64,000 nt of DNA from Sycobia sp. Sy_11 (GCA_018907035.1 JACCIC010000015.1:1094501-1158500), one strand, 5' to 3'. Shown: positions 12,260 through 26,505, counted from the first letter of the stretch. Notes: generated by a model from the sequence alone, not told the origin. Numbers and translations are program-made.

Positions 12260-14838
12260 TGTAAATATATGATATAACTGTACAGCTATAAATTTATATC
12301 TCTCATCCTTTCGTATAAATTGTTTTCTTTGCCACTGCAATTCGACCATTAGTGCAATACGCGCGTAGATAAGCCTTTGAACGTTTAAGCTCGTAAGTTG
12401 GCTCAAATTTAGCGATCGCCATTATTTTTCATTCATTTGTTATTACTGTTTTTTTTTTTGATAAGAAAATGTATTTTTGTCCGAACACTACAGGGATAGT
12501 GGGGAGGTGGGAGAGTGACTAATGAAGCTCGAGGCGCGTCGGCTAAAAACATTTTTCATCGTTTCCTCTTTTTCTGCCAACGACGCGCGTAGCCGACCAA
12601 GCAGCCGGGCCAATATAGCTTCAATTGGATCATTATTTCAGCTTGCATCGTACTTTTTAAATATAATCTAGGCGCCAAATTGAAATCGTGTATCGCTCTC
12701 AATACACATTCAGAAAATTCCTTGAGGTAAAGATTCATAGCAATTTATAATTTCATCGGAGACTTTTATCGATTAGCTACCTTCTGAGGCATCTGTGTGA
12801 AAGTTGAGATTTTTTAATATATACAAGGCAAACTAGACTGTTCCTAAAAAAAAAAAGACAATAAAATAAAAAAAAAATTTAAAACTTCCGGCACAATAGT
12901 AAGAGCGTAAAATACAGAGCGCCGGCTAATAAAGCGGCGGTCCGAAGCTATTCGAAAAGTTATATCGTCGCATTCTCTAAACTCGATCCGAAACTTTTGC
13001 TCCACTCGCTTCTATGAAGTTCGGTTGGGTTTTGAAAGATACGATCGGTTTCTTTAATAAATAACGAACCCACCTACACCCGGAGAAAAATAGTCCAGGC
13101 CTGGATAATGAAGTTTTCTTTCAGTTTCTTTTCTTTTTCTTTTTTTTGTAGGTAATCCTCGGAAAGTCAACCGCGGCAGCCAATTCGATTAAATGCGCAC
13201 ACTTTGTTTTATATCCCCTCCGCTATCTTTTCTTGTTATTCTGTAAATTATAATTTATTTCTCTCCTTCTTCCCTCCACCTCTTAAATTAATTCAATTCA
13301 AAATAATTTTTAAAATCTGTACCTAATTTTCTATAGTAAGTTTAGAAATGTACCTTAATCAAAATCTACCTTAATCATAAATAATTAAAAATTACAATAA
13401 TTAAAATTATTACAAATTCTTCAGGCTCTTTGAGAATAATTAATTAAAAATTCCATGCAAGCTATTTATGATCTTTTATTTCCTTAGAAAGATAAATTAT
13501 ATAAAATAATTATTTTATAAAACAATAACTATAAGTGCAATAAAAACTAAAAATTCCACTACGATCATCGCAAAAGATAATTAAATAATGGATTTTTTTA
13601 TTTTTGTAAGGAAAGATATTCATTAAAATTGAAAATAAAATTAAATAAAATTGATTAGAATGCATTTTATTTCTTGCTTATGGTTCGTATATTTTCAATT
13701 GGCAATTTTACAATAATTTAAGTATCTAAGCTTGAAAATCTATCCGTTTGATTCTTCGTCACTATAAGCTAATGATAAAACGAATGATAATGTTCATTAT
13801 ATATAGATATATAGAGATTCTGTGCAATCGAGAATTGTAAGTAAAAAGTTATTACAGTGCAAATATTTTCGAAATAGCCTGAACGCAGTTAATATTCTGT
13901 TATTATACTCGCTATCTTTTTTTTTTTTTTAAAATTTTTATGGAAAAAAAATTCTTTGAATTCTCTAGAATTAAGTCAATGTAAGCAATATTTTTCTACA
14001 ATATTCTTTATATTTGATAAATTATTCAACATGAAAATAAGTTTTTCTTTTTTTCATATGTTCTTCATTTCATATTTTATTTTATTATCTATTGAATTCA
14101 CTAATGTCACAGGTTATTGTTGTTTAATTTATCAGAAAATTACTTCGACCCATGTCATTTTTCTGGCTATCGTCTTTAATCATTCGACTATAATTCTAAA
14201 ATTCGGCACGCACTGACGACTTTTACGAATAGCGACTGCAGATAATTCACGAAGCAATCGAAATTCATTGCATTCTACAGACAACGTCGGATTAATTGAC
14301 AAAGTACCCAAATTACGCGCATTACTACGGCAAAGTAAATTAAGCATAGCGAATTGGGTTAATTGCATATAAATCCAGTAGTCAGTTACTAAAGTACGGG
14401 CCAGAATCGGGAACGATCCATCTGGAAACGACGTGTTACATAAACTGTAATTGAGATTTAACCCCCCCCCCCTCCTCCCCAAGAAAGTTTCTAATAAACC
14501 CAAATAATGATGATCGAATGCGAGAAGGCTCTCGCGGGTGCTTCGGTAGATCCCGCGTAGCCGCGACCGAGCGGCGCTTGTAAGACATTCCCAGATATAT
14601 TTATTATTACAGCTGATCGATCCGTATGCTTTACTGGACTCGTGCCTACGCGGAGTGTCCGGAAAAGTCGAGGATACATAGTTCGCGCTTCGCTAACGCA
14701 TTCTAGCAGAGGCTAACGCGCGAAGCGCTCGAGCGATCCAATAAACTGAATTCCCCGGGCAGTCGACGGCTCGCGCAATCAACTCTAGCGCTCTGAAAAT
14801 GATCTTGCTAGAAGAGCCGAGGGAGAGACAGTGGGTGT

Positions 14839-14869
<31 letters not shown>

Positions 14870-14882
14870 TGAGAGAGAGAGA
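14839..14882. repeat. (GA)n microsatellite
   Basis: An imperfect GA tract with one TA interruption. Confidence 0.93.
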
Positions 14883-15218
14883 TGGGGAAAAGCCAACGAA
14901 GAAGCTTGAGTCTTCAGTCCGCCGCGGATATTACGCTCATCGAGGATTAAAGCCGTTTCGTCTCGCATACGCGCGCATATACGCACACGCAAATAATAAC
15001 CTGCCTCTCGCTTCGGGCATCGCTAGTTTTCCGCATCCGCGGGCGTCGAGAATTATACGGCGCCGGGCGTCGGGAATTCGCGGGCAGATGCGTTTCGAAA
15101 ATTAATACCCGAATCGCTTGGCTTCTCATCTCTCTCCCACCCCCCCCCCCCCGGCCCCTGGCATGGACTTTAAAATCTCCCCGTTCCCCGTTGACTGATG
15201 TACGCATAAATGTATGCA

Positions 15219-15242
15219 TATATATATATATATATATATATA
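15219..15242. repeat. (AT)n microsatellite
   Basis: Twelve AT units. Confidence 0.9.
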
Positions 15243-16534
15243 GGAGGCTTGGACTCTTGAGCGGTTGAGAAATGGACGTTAAATGCCGCGGGAAAGCCAG
15301 AACGAGCATCTTCTGGTATTTTATAGCAATTTATATAAGGAATTCCTTCGTCGTTAATTGGTTTTTCTTTTTGTTTCGAAAGGAAATAAAAAAGAGTTTC
15401 TATTTAATATTTTCGTGCCTTTATCACAGCTTTCGCTACATTGGCAGTCGCAAATTTTTATCCTGCTACACGAAATACGGGCGGTGCTATGTTCATAACT
15501 AACATTAAGTAAATAATTTTAGTTCGAAATTAAATTTATTTTGTAACTAAGAACGACATAGTGTTTATTGGGAAAAAGGTCATATGGCTAGTCCTTGAGT
15601 GCGAGAGCACGTCTTATGGTCACGTACTCCAACTGTTTGCTTAACTTCCATGATAAAGCTACCTGCTAAAAAATTAGGGTCGATAATTCGTCAATAGACT
15701 AGATTATAAGTAATTATAAGATAATCGGCGACGTAAGAAAGGAAGAGCAGATTATTTACTATATCGATATGAATGGAATAGAAATTAAAAAAGATATCTT
15801 ATAATATAATTGATTCTCCTACAAACTCATCCAATAGTTTTAACATCATAAAATACAAGTATATTAACGAAGATGAAAATGTTTCTTAAATACCAATTAC
15901 ATTGTTCTAAATTATAATATAAGAAACAAAGAAGAATTCGATTGTCTAGAACCTTTATCGTTAGAGTGCACACTTTGTATACTGCATAAAAAAATTAAAC
16001 TTTTAAAGAAAACACGCACGCGGTGGTAGCGATGTGGGTTTCGACAGTACAAAAAGAAAAGCTTTACCGACATAAATTTATACTAAAAGTGTGAATACTA
16101 AAAGTCGTGTATAAAAAAAAAAATATTGAAATTTTCTGTCTGAATTTACCGCTCTTATCCCATTAATCGTTGAGGATGGTTTGTTCGAGATAAGATTCAC
16201 AGATAACCGCGTCGCCCCCTATCGACGAATACTTCCATTTTTTCCATTCTTTATGTTATTGTATAAACTTAATTTTTATATAAGTGTCATAACGTTCTTC
16301 GTGCATCTTTTGTTATCGTTGATATTTGCCGATCGGGAACAGCGTATACAAATCAGCAATCAGATGCTCAATGCGGAGGCAAGGTAATTTATACACTCGT
16401 CTCAATTAGCGCGCAGAAATACGCTTTCACGGAGATGAGCATTTGTTTTGCGCGGGCAATTGACCCGAATTTACGGAGAACATTTTATACTGGAAATTCA
16501 TTTGCGCGGTCATGTATTTTTACGTATAAATTAT

Positions 16535-16538
<4 letters not shown>

Positions 16539-16579
<41 letters not shown>
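16539..16579. repeat. (AT)n microsatellite
   Basis: About 20 AT units. Confidence 0.93.
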
Positions 16580-16583
<4 letters not shown>

Positions 16584-18819
16584 TTATTACACGGCCAATT
16601 ATCATCAATTTATGACATTTTTTGCGTAAAATAGTTTCATGTGAAATTACTATGTATGTGGCAATAGAGATTATTATAGATGTTTATAGAGAAAAAACAT
16701 ATATCACCACTGAAAAAGAAAGGAAAAATTGAACATTTGATAAGTACTGTGTTTTTTTGAATATATCGATTACTGTACTTACGACATGAAATTCAATTAA
16801 TTTTCAAATCACAGAGCAAGTCTAATAGTATAGAATGTAATGTTAACGTATTTATAATATATACTTATAAACGTATATTTATAGAACAGCATGTAGGTAA
16901 AATTTCGTTACTATTGTTCAATAAAAACTTTATAAACGATCTTTTTGTATTTGACGACCAAAAGCTAATGAATAATAAATGTAAGAGTCGTTCTTCAGAT
17001 CTTTCGAGCAATGATCGAGATTAATTGTAATCATATAAATTTATAAATTTAAAACTGCTATTATTAATATTATGCAGAGGTTTGGATCGTGTACGTCGGA
17101 GAAAAAATTTTTCTCGTCCCAGTGTATCCGCAAAATTTTTAAATAATACGTGTCCAATATAAATAGAATTCTGGCAACGAGGAAAAATAATAGAAGAGGA
17201 AAAAATATATCTTGCACTATGCGTTTTGCATTTTCTCCATCTCAATACATTATAGATCTGTGCGATTCACTCTTCATTCGCATTTCAGTGGGAGTGATGT
17301 AAGTAATCCATGACTAACTCGGCCACGCGAGCCGGCAATTTTCTGAAATACCTATACGGCCGCGGCAAATGAATTTCTGCGTATCTATATATATATATAT
17401 ATATATTGATACTGTTTCTCGTTTTTCCTGGTTTCAATATAGATATAGGAAAATTTCTCCTCGTAAACTGTTTCTTAGCGCTCGCTAAGAGCGAATCTTA
17501 ACGTACGTGCAGGCGCAGTGCCTACTTCCTAAAAACATTGCGACGGCGCTGAAGCGATAGCAAACTCGCGAATATATCCGGCAGTTAATAAAGTTGACAA
17601 TTACATACGTGCAAATTTTGCTGTGTATAAAAAGCTTTTGCTATATAAAAAATATACGCACACATAGACACAAATTATTAGTTATATTTTATTTACTTTT
17701 TTATTTAATTACTTATTCATGTCAATTATTAAGTACTGTGATCACGATATTTGTTGAAGATACATCTAATTTATAATTAATTTATTAATACATACGGTGT
17801 CCACACCCAGTTGAATAAAGATCTGCGGAAAAATCGTATAGTAATTTAATGATTTCTTAGATATAAAATATGTAATAAAATCGGGTAAAATTAAACATTC
17901 GTTCGTTAAAAAAGTCTGTTGATAAAATATTATATTAAAAGTTCAAAAATATTACACTTTATACAACTGAGTTAAAACGTAGTGCGAGCTTCGAAATGAA
18001 GAGACGCCCCAACTACGACAATGGAACTTGTTAACTTTTTGGTCCAATTAATGATTTAAGGAATAAGTTAGAGGAAAATTTTAATTGGAAAACTGATATT
18101 TCGCAAAATTTTAATTTCAAAATCAACATCGACTCCATATATTGAGCCGTCAGTTGGAAATTTTTAGAGCAGAGAGTACACGCAAACGCAAATTTTCAGT
18201 CTTCGAGCAACATTTTGAGCAGCACTTTGTTTCGGCCGACGTGCAGGTAACGCTCGCATATTTAATGCAGGCAAGAAAATTTTCTACTAGAAATAGTAAT
18301 ACCGATGATTGATTCGATTACAGACCGTATAAAAAACATCTAAGAAAATCTTTATTTTCAAGAATTCTTCTGAGCAAAAGCTTGAAAAGTTACTAGCAAT
18401 ATTGTATAATTTATTTGAAACTGATATTTTAGATATTTTCTTGTACTCAATTTACTAAATAATATTCATGCGATCGATGTATTGAACCTTAAATGTGATC
18501 AATACTGAATACAATTCTTTGAATACGATTGTAATTTTTAATAGGAATTTTTTTCTATGTAGGTATTTTAAGGGACTCTCACTAAAGAAAATCCCCGCAG
18601 ATAGTCAACGCAGGCCGGTACCGCGTTGGCTCGTCTCAATTCAGATTTTCCCGGCTCCGGGAATGCAGCCGGACCTTTGGGTCTCTCCCCCCTCCCCACC
18701 ATGGCGGCTTTTGTGTCGTTGCTCCGACTCCCCTCCGCGGGTCCAAGAGCCTTTTACCGACTTCTCCACGTCGTCGTCGGCGTCGCTGCGACCGCTCCTC
18801 TGTATTCCTCCTTCACTCA

Positions 18820-18821
<2 letters not shown>

Positions 18822-18873
<52 letters not shown>

Positions 18874-19005
18874 CTTTCTAGCACGACCAGAAAGGGAAAG
18901 AGAGAGAGGGAGAGAGAAAGAAAGAGGGAGAATCTTTATGCGCCCGCTCCGAGAGCAAGCGGCTCTTTTCAGAAACCCGTTGCGACCTTCGCGAAAAAGT
19001 CATCG

Positions 19006-19054
<49 letters not shown>

Positions 19055-19111
19055 TATATATATAAGGGCAAGCAAACGCGGTCTGTTCGGCATTTTCTTC
19101 TCTCTCTCTTT

Positions 19112-19146
<35 letters not shown>

Positions 19147-19306
19147 CTCTCTTCTTTCTCACTCTCTCTGATCTTCTCTCTCTCTCTCTCTCTACTCATC
19201 TGTCTCTTCTCTCACTCTATCTGTCTTTCTCTCTCTCTGCTTCTCTGCCTTTCTCTCTCTCTGTCTGTCTCTCTCATCCCCCCTCTCTCTCTCTCTCTCT
19301 CTCTCA

Positions 19307-19347
<41 letters not shown>

Positions 19348-19384
19348 ATCCTCTCTCTCTCTCTCTCTCTCTCGCTCTCTCTCG
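18822..19384. repeat. composite (CT)n / (GA)n / (AT)n simple-repeat cluster
   Basis: In order: (CT)n at 18822-18867, purine (GA)-rich at 18890-18930, (AT)n at 19010-19064, then about 285 nt of CT-rich polypyrimidine at 19098-19384. The purine and pyrimidine arms are mutually complementary, so single strands could fold back, and the long polypyrimidine stretch is a candidate for triplex (H-DNA) structure. Long Arg-Glu or Ser-Leu open frames through it are by-products of the repeat. Confidence 0.95.
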
Positions 19385-19859
19385 GGGTCCTCGCCAGCGC
19401 GAGTGCGTGCGAAGTTGCGTCCTGGGGCATAAATTTGACGGAGGCCGAGAGGGCAGGAGTAGGGGGGGGCAGTGTCTTCGCCTTCCCCTGTTCGTGCAAG
19501 AAAACTGTCGGTTCTATACCCCTCCGTCGCTATCGGTAATGCACGACCGTATAATTTTTTATCACCGCCGCTATACGCTACCCTCTGCTGGTTTTTGCAG
19601 TCGCTCGTAGTTTTGGGGTAACGACGATCGCGCGACGAGAACTCGGTTGCGTTGCGCATGAAACGCGGTCTTGTTTTTGGTTTTTTGTTTTTTGGTTCTT
19701 TCTGATTTTCCTACCTGGCGTCTCCCGGCCTGCTGTACTTCTTTCGTCCTTATAATATGCGGATTTTAATGAGTGACATTTTTAGGGCTGTCGATGATTT
19801 AGACTGATAATCATGCAAAGGGATATAATTTTCATTAAGTCCCCGCTTATTTCGATTAT

Positions 19860-19866
<7 letters not shown>

Positions 19867-19918
<52 letters not shown>
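19867..19918. repeat. (TA)n microsatellite
   Basis: About 26 TA units. Confidence 0.95.
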
Positions 19919-19921
<3 letters not shown>

Positions 19922-20034
19922 GATTAATAGTTCTTCTGAACGTAAATTATAAATTATGAATATCATCCTAAATTATTATATTTAGATTTATATTCTTATA
20001 TGAGATTTTGAAATATTTAAGCATATACTTTTTC

Positions 20035-20036
<2 letters not shown>

Positions 20037-20075
<39 letters not shown>
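20037..20075. repeat. (AT)n microsatellite
   Basis: About 19 AT units. Confidence 0.93.
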
Positions 20076-20078
<3 letters not shown>

Positions 20079-22539
20079 CTTAATAAGGTATACATAAATC
20101 AATAAAATTACGCATATTGCCGATATTATTTAATGCGTTGAAATAATTTTAGGGGAAAACAGGAAAACAATATTATTACTAATATGATGGAAGTTTTCAT
20201 ATTACGTTTGCATATAAAATTTATGGTAGAATAATGTTTAATTATAACTCTAACCTACATTAGCTATAGTGTATTTAATGCATCGTTGTAAAATTGACAA
20301 TATTTTTTTACTAATTGTTTTAGAATATTATAACATGTTACGTGCTTTTAACAAAATTGCGTTTTAACAACTAAGGTTATGAGAATGACTAATAAAATCG
20401 CGCAATTCAGTAGAAAAATTATTCAGCTCATCGATAAATTCAATCATCAACCACATTTATTATTATATTAAATATAACCACAATCATTAATCACATTCAC
20501 CGGTGAATTAGAATTAGTTGTTATTACTATACAATATTTTTTTTCTTCTATTTCTATCTGAATAAAATGGAATAAGGTTATCAAAATTTTATTTTATCCG
20601 TACATCAAAAATATACGTTCGAGCACATTCAAACACATTCGATATAGTATTTATTAAAAAATAATAATATTTGTTAAAATTCTTCTCTCATTATTCTCGC
20701 AATTTGAATTGTACTTAATTACTCTTAGTCGTCTAATTTTCATTGAGCATCAATTTTATATACATATGCATAATGAAAACCTATAGAAAAAAATTATTTG
20801 CTGCGTCGCGTCGTAAATTGCCCGTTGAAAAGGGGGACCGACGAAGATCGTCCGTTACTACTAATTGCGTTTGACAACTTCCTGAACAGCAGTCTTGCCT
20901 ATTAGTTACAGTTTTGCTCATCGTCATTTTTACAGACTACAGTATTAAGTACTCGCCGTTGGCATCATAAATTTTTAGCGCATAAATTTTTCTACCCTCG
21001 TTATATGCATTTGCAGCGGTAGTGGTAACAGGCGAGTTCAAGCGGCCGCTTTGACACGCAGCGCTCACGGCAGAGCGCGTTTCGCGGACAGATTTTCTTT
21101 TTTTTGCTCTGCACCGCTTTTGCACCGCGCAATTATGTCTTATAAAATGATTCGGATGTCGCGTAAATATGCCGGCAAACTCGTAGCCAATCACCGATCG
21201 CGGACTGGGCAATTCCATTTCCGTGGCACGAGATGCCCGTGCCTAGTTCTTGCTACGCGATTTCTGTCGCACACTTTTCGCGAGCTATATAAATATATAT
21301 ATATATACACATACATAATTATACTTGGCGTCGGAGGATGGGGAAAAATTCCGGGAAAAATTGTCTCTTAGTCTTCTCCGATTCGCGATTAAGCCAAGAC
21401 GCGCATTAGTATTGCGCAATACCAATACCGCCTCGTTTCCCCTCATCTCCCAGGTGCGCGAGTCCCGATGAGAAACGTAACACCGGCACGGCTTGCCCCG
21501 CATTCATAAAATTGCTATGCACGGACCACATATGTTATATATATATAGCATGGTTATAATAACAGGAATATATAAAAATTTTTTAGAAATATAACAATAA
21601 TGGTACATAGCAAATGCGAACTGTAGAGTAGAAAGAGAGAGTGAAAGAGAGAGAGAGAAATACGCCTAAGTAATACATCCAACCATCGGTTCTCACTGGA
21701 TCTAATTGATTTTATTTTGCTTCATCTGACGCTCACTAGTAACTCATTACAATATAATAATTAATACAAAATTAATATAAAACATTTTCATAAACTCATC
21801 AATTCACTGAGAATTCAAAGTTTTTTGTTTACAAAGTTTTGATATAAGCCGAAACGATAAATCCCTGACATTTATTGTTACTTTTTCGTACCACAAAGAA
21901 TCCGGTATCATTTGATGTCCTGAAAAATAATAGAAAATTCCATTGTTGTTCATACGATCCAGTAAATGTAACAACTAAAAAAAAGTGTATATATGAACGT
22001 ATTTGACGTTTATAAAATACTTCATGGGTCTTATAATTCATGCACTGGCAGTGAGTAATCAGTCCGTTTCGGTCGCTCTCGGTAAACAGGCGTTCGCTTC
22101 TGATCCGTAAAATTCCATTTCACAGCCTTGTGACGAAAATAGGTAATTTACATTACGCCCATAAAATTTCAAGAGTTTGATAATATCAAACCTGATCGTA
22201 AAATGCGGTAAAATTGTATAATTCATTTCATTACGATACGATTGAAAAATCCAAAAATCCATATCATCGGGTAAGTAATTAAAATTCCAATATATATTAA
22301 TACATACAGTCAATGTATATGCACATACAGTCACACGTAGATACATATATTTATCTGGACGTTACGTGAGTTTTAAATGCGACCTTGAAGGTTTCTAATG
22401 ATATTTAAACTGGTACAATTTTAGGAAGTTTATTTTAACAAAGATAAAATAAGTATTATGGATATTATAATATTATAATAGGAAGATAATAATAATTGTT
22501 TAAAAACACAAAGTCCAAGAACGGCCCATATGTTAAAAT

Positions 22540-22697
22540 AACTTGTAACAATGAAAGACAAGAGCACGACGGGAGGGGGATGTCAGAGTGAGACGCGCAC
22601 CCGCTCGCATAGAGAGGCTCTTTAAACTAAAGGAAGTCACCGGAGCGGGACGCCACAGATCGAGCGCGGTCGATTAAGCGTCCACGGCTCACTCGGC

Positions 22698-22736
<39 letters not shown>

Positions 22737-23350
22737 TATGTATACGAGCGGAGGTGCGCAGCTTTTCGTAACCGCCTGCCCTCCCTTCCTCCCCCCGCTT
22801 CTCCTTTTGCCGAGAGGACAAGCGGTACGAACTGGTATTTAACCAGAGATATTGCGGAGCTGTCAGTTTGCATCAAGCGCATATATTATTTGCCGTGTTT
22901 TTATATATATATATATGAAGCTCGTTCTCGGGCTCGAAGCGACGACTTGTCGTTCGCTGTCGTTTTCTATATGAGAAGCCCTCCTACACACCCTTGAGAC
23001 GACGCGCGCCCTCCGACGTACGACCGACAGGTCGCGACTGTATTACATTAGCATTAGCGAGACTGTGGAATAGGGTCGTGGGGGGGGGGTGGCGGAGGGG
23101 GAAGGCGGGGGGGGGATTGAGGTAGAGTTGGCCACCGACGATATCGGAATCGACGATGCGCGAGAGCCGAGATTGATCATTGCTCGGGCGAGGCCCTCAA
23201 TTTTCGGGGGCTGTGTCTTCGAACGTCGGATCTTCTTCCCTGTTGATACGATTCGAGCAGCTTCCCCCGTGGCTCGAAGAAATTCGAGACGGAACTGTGG
23301 TGGTTTTATCAATAACATCGTACGATACGAAATTTCTGTGTCTCGTTAAA
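22540..23350. promoter_or_regulatory. GC-rich, CpG-containing island (possible promoter)
   Basis: The GC content is far above the surroundings, with frequent CpG, G homopolymers (about 23081-23116) and an AT microsatellite inside it. Both strands are open over about 90 codons at 23043-23349, which reflects few TAA/TAG words in GC-rich DNA more than coding. In AT-rich insect genomes such islands often mark promoters or first exons; here that is inference only. Confidence 0.3.
22701..22734. repeat. (TA)n microsatellite
   Basis: About 17 TA units inside a GC-rich island. Confidence 0.93.
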
Positions 23351-23379
23351 ATACCTCGTGATGTTCATGTCTTCGTATA

Positions 23380-25610
23380 AATTAATTTTTCTGTCAGAAA
23401 TCAAAAGATACGCGCTGCATCGTCGTAGTGTTATATCATGGATACATTTAAACATATCTTTTCTCAGGTACTTTGGACAATGTAGCTTTTATCGAAACAA
23501 TGCCTAATATATAGAATTTATACATATTATTATTACATATATTATTATTATAGTTTAACCAGATCTGTAATGTGTTTAAATGTTCAAAATTTTTTATATT
23601 CTTGAAAATAAATACGAAAAATTATAACATAATGATTGCATATATTATTTTGTATATATTTACATACGATATTTACTTACTATATTTATCACTGTATATA
23701 CATACTATACAGTTACATACATCATTATTTATATTGGACAAATAAAAATAAAAATTATCGTATTAGTATGGCTAGTAAACATAATTAAACGTAAATCTTA
23801 TACTAAAAATAACATAAAAAATTTTTATTTTTAGATTGCGATGTAAAAGGCTAAGTATGTTCTAAAAACTAAGGCACGGATTATATTATACTATCATCGA
23901 TAAGTAAATAAACCGATAAATGAATCGTTTACATATTATAGACTTGCTGCTGGAAATTCTCCACCAAGAAGCTAATGCTAATAACGAAGGCGAAAATGAT
24001 TATTAATAGAAATTTTACTTAGCCAGCGGTTCAAAGAACTTCTGATCGTATTAATGAATCTAACCTAAACACGTGCACATCTATTTATCATAAATCAGCT
24101 GTGTAAACTATGTAAACCTATTCATGATAAACGAATCACTCGAAGTATGCCAAAATATCAAATATAACTATAAAACGCCTAAATTTGAATAATGTTAATA
24201 GGACGCGCGCCATTCGAATACGAAGGGAATATCCGCTGTGAATATCGTAGACCCGGATGTTGAAACAGTTCCAAAATTACGGATTTATATAGAGGGATTT
24301 TATTCGTGTCAAGCGAGGCAGGCAGCCGCCGAGGGGCCTGCATTTAATTAACAGTAGTTATATTCATTGCATTTTGAAAATTTAAACGAAACCCCTATTG
24401 ACGTATGTATTTCTATAAAAAGACCTTTTCATTATTTTTCTGGGATTTATATGTGAATTTCGAATGAAATGATAGAGTCTTAGGGAAACGTGCAAGGGTG
24501 GAGACAGCTTGTCTACACCTCAACCTCTTTCGTTTGTATATTATACTCGAAAATAAGAACTTATCAATTGCACTACTTGGATCAATTTCCAGCTGTAGTC
24601 TCTGCTACGAACAAAACAAAAACATCATCTAATCTAATCATATTCCTTCACATTTTTGAGATGTTACAAACGCAAAAATGTTATTCCTGATTTTGAACAT
24701 CAAGTCAATAGCATCTTCGAAACCAAATTGAATACTCCGTAACGATGTAATAATGCGTGATGCCTGAAGCTTTTCCATGGATATCTGAATAATTTTAATA
24801 CAACTGCATAAATTATGGGTTATATAATACATACTGAGCAATTACTGCTATCCGTTTGAAACTGCGTGCAATGGAGGATAAAAATGTTTGCTTACCAAAT
24901 TATAAGTTTCCATTTTTTTCCTAGAGCCCGGTTTGAAATTTGGTGATTTTCAAACATGAATGGCGACCTCAAGAAAACTATAAAACTATTGGGAAATTAA
25001 AGATTCTTTACCAACAGCCAGTTTGGAAAGTCCTCGATAATAGAAAAAAAATATTTTGATAATTTAAGAAATCGAGATTAACTGTTGAAAAGATAAAATT
25101 AAGGTTCATTAGACTGAGATTTTCGCCCTTTTTATTAATTGAATTAAACTATAAAATAGACATTTATAGTGCAATGGTTATCATAACTTTATCGGAGCAG
25201 GAAAAACTAAGCCGCACAATCGACGATTCCATTATAATGGTCAAGAAATCCACATTTATTGTGGCAGAGGTTTTTTTGTCCTTCAAAATATCTTAAATTA
25301 ATTTATAAAAATATCTCACTTTGTAATGAACACGAGGCAGTTGTATTTTTAAGCTTCGTGAACTTATCTAATGTGTATTGATAAAATATACGTTGACGAA
25401 TAATAATTAGTGCAAATAAATTTCAACTCGATAATATCAGCGTATCTTTTCGGTCGAAACGTCGATCGTTTTAATACATTGAAATTTGTCAATTTCTTTT
25501 TTAATCGACAAGTTACCATCATGCTATACCCTTTGAACTTAAAATTCAGTATTCGCTATTTGCAGTTCTACGTAGAAATTCATTCAACCAGAATAAAGAT
25601 ACTTTTTCTC
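23380..25610. other. AT-rich non-coding
   Basis: I see nothing supportable here: no exon, RNA or transposon signature. Confidence 0.45.
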
Positions 25611-25652
25611 GACATTGAATTATAAGCCAGCAGGGACATTGAATTATAAGCC
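25611..25652. repeat. 18-bp direct repeat pair
   Basis: GACATTGAATTATAAGCC occurs twice (25611-25628 and 25635-25652), separated by 6 bases, at the upstream edge of a GC island. Confidence 0.85.
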
Positions 25653-25659
25653 CCAAAGT

Positions 25660-26440
25660 AATAAATCAACAAGAGCTCCTGGATCATCCAATGCCCCCCC
25701 CCCCCACCTCGTCGGAAATGACAGTTCAGTTTTAGTCCGCAAAAAAAGGAACCCCGAGCCGGCCGCTATGAACGCGCACCTACACAAGCGCACAGAGCCA
25801 CGGCCAACGCCGCGCGCGCCGCACAGGCTACACGGAGTATACGCAGCGGCATACGAGCGGCGAGCGCTGCATAGGTATAGGGGGGATCCCCGCCATCGCC
25901 GACGCGGCGCGCGTCGCTCGGCCCCGTCTGCACTGCGCGCGCTGCAGCTCGTCGTTGTACTATTGTACGTCGCGTATATTATGTCTCACATATAGACGCG
26001 CGCGCCCTCGTGCCGGCAGCAGCAGCAGCAGCGGCAGCGGCGGCGGAGGCGGAGGCGGCGGCTGCACCGCATAGCCCGGAGACGTCAGTCGCAGTATTAA
26101 ACGGACTGCAGGCCGCGGCAAAACGAGAACAGAGCCGGCGCGCTCTACCTGCGCACGATATACCACCGAAGCCTGGAGTTTTATAGGCAGCGCAGGCGCC
26201 CCCCCCCCCCCGCCAGCTGGCACAGAGAGCGAAAAGAGGCGCGAGGGACGCCCGGTAATCCATTGCGCGCGGTCGCGCCGGCGATCGCGAGGAGATGCCG
26301 GGGAGGCGCGCAGCGTAAACACCGCTCATCGGCCACGGGATGATCGATAGTTCTATGAATTTTGAAAAGTGCGCCTTAACGAGCCCAGGCCAGGTGACGG
26401 ACTGTGGTGAGTACAAACCGGACACGATAACGCAGTGTGT
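25660..26440. promoter_or_regulatory. strong GC-rich CpG island with CAG/GGC triplet tract
   Basis: This is the most GC-rich segment of the window. It holds an imperfect CAG/CGG/CGGAGG triplet tract (about 26016-26066) and C runs (25695-25706, 26200-26210). Overlapping long frames on both strands give alanine-, proline- and arginine-rich peptides with no recognisable domain. A promoter or 5' exon of a gene outside the window is plausible, or the first-exon region of an unannotated transcript; the direction is unknown. Confidence 0.35.
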
Positions 26441-26503
26441 TGTACGCGTTTTATACGGAACGCCAATCTCCTAGTCGAAGTTGTAATATGTGCATTTTGT
26501 ATG

Positions 26504-26505
<2 letters not shown>

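Larger units (their letters stand above)
12257..18570. other. gene-poor region with GC islands
   Basis: AT-rich sequence with GC-rich patches at about 12490-13090 and 14500-15200. The latter holds C homopolymers (14462-14472 and 15139-15152) and a (GA)n tract. I see no spliceable coding frame with recognisable homology. A hairpin-forming palindrome (CTTAGCG/CGCTAAG) lies near 17473-17490. Confidence 0.45.
19385..22700. other. gene-poor region with GC islands and AT tracts
   Basis: A GC-rich island (19385-19750) follows the simple-repeat cluster. AT-rich sequence follows with two (TA)n tracts, a second GC-rich island (about 20800-21500) and the start of a third (22550). The open frames in the islands overlap on both strands and none resembles a known family. 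I cannot exclude unrecognised exons or promoters of neighbouring genes. Confidence 0.45.

Noticed and set aside
18495..19659. Overlapping long frames rich in Ser-Leu, Tyr-Ile or Arg-Glu on both strands
   Set aside because: They are direct translations of CT, AT and GA dinucleotide repeats.
25615..26425. Long frames in the GC island, including Ala-rich and Pro-rich ones on opposite strands
   Set aside because: GC-rich DNA with few stop words keeps several frames open at once, and none shows a domain or a consistent splice structure.
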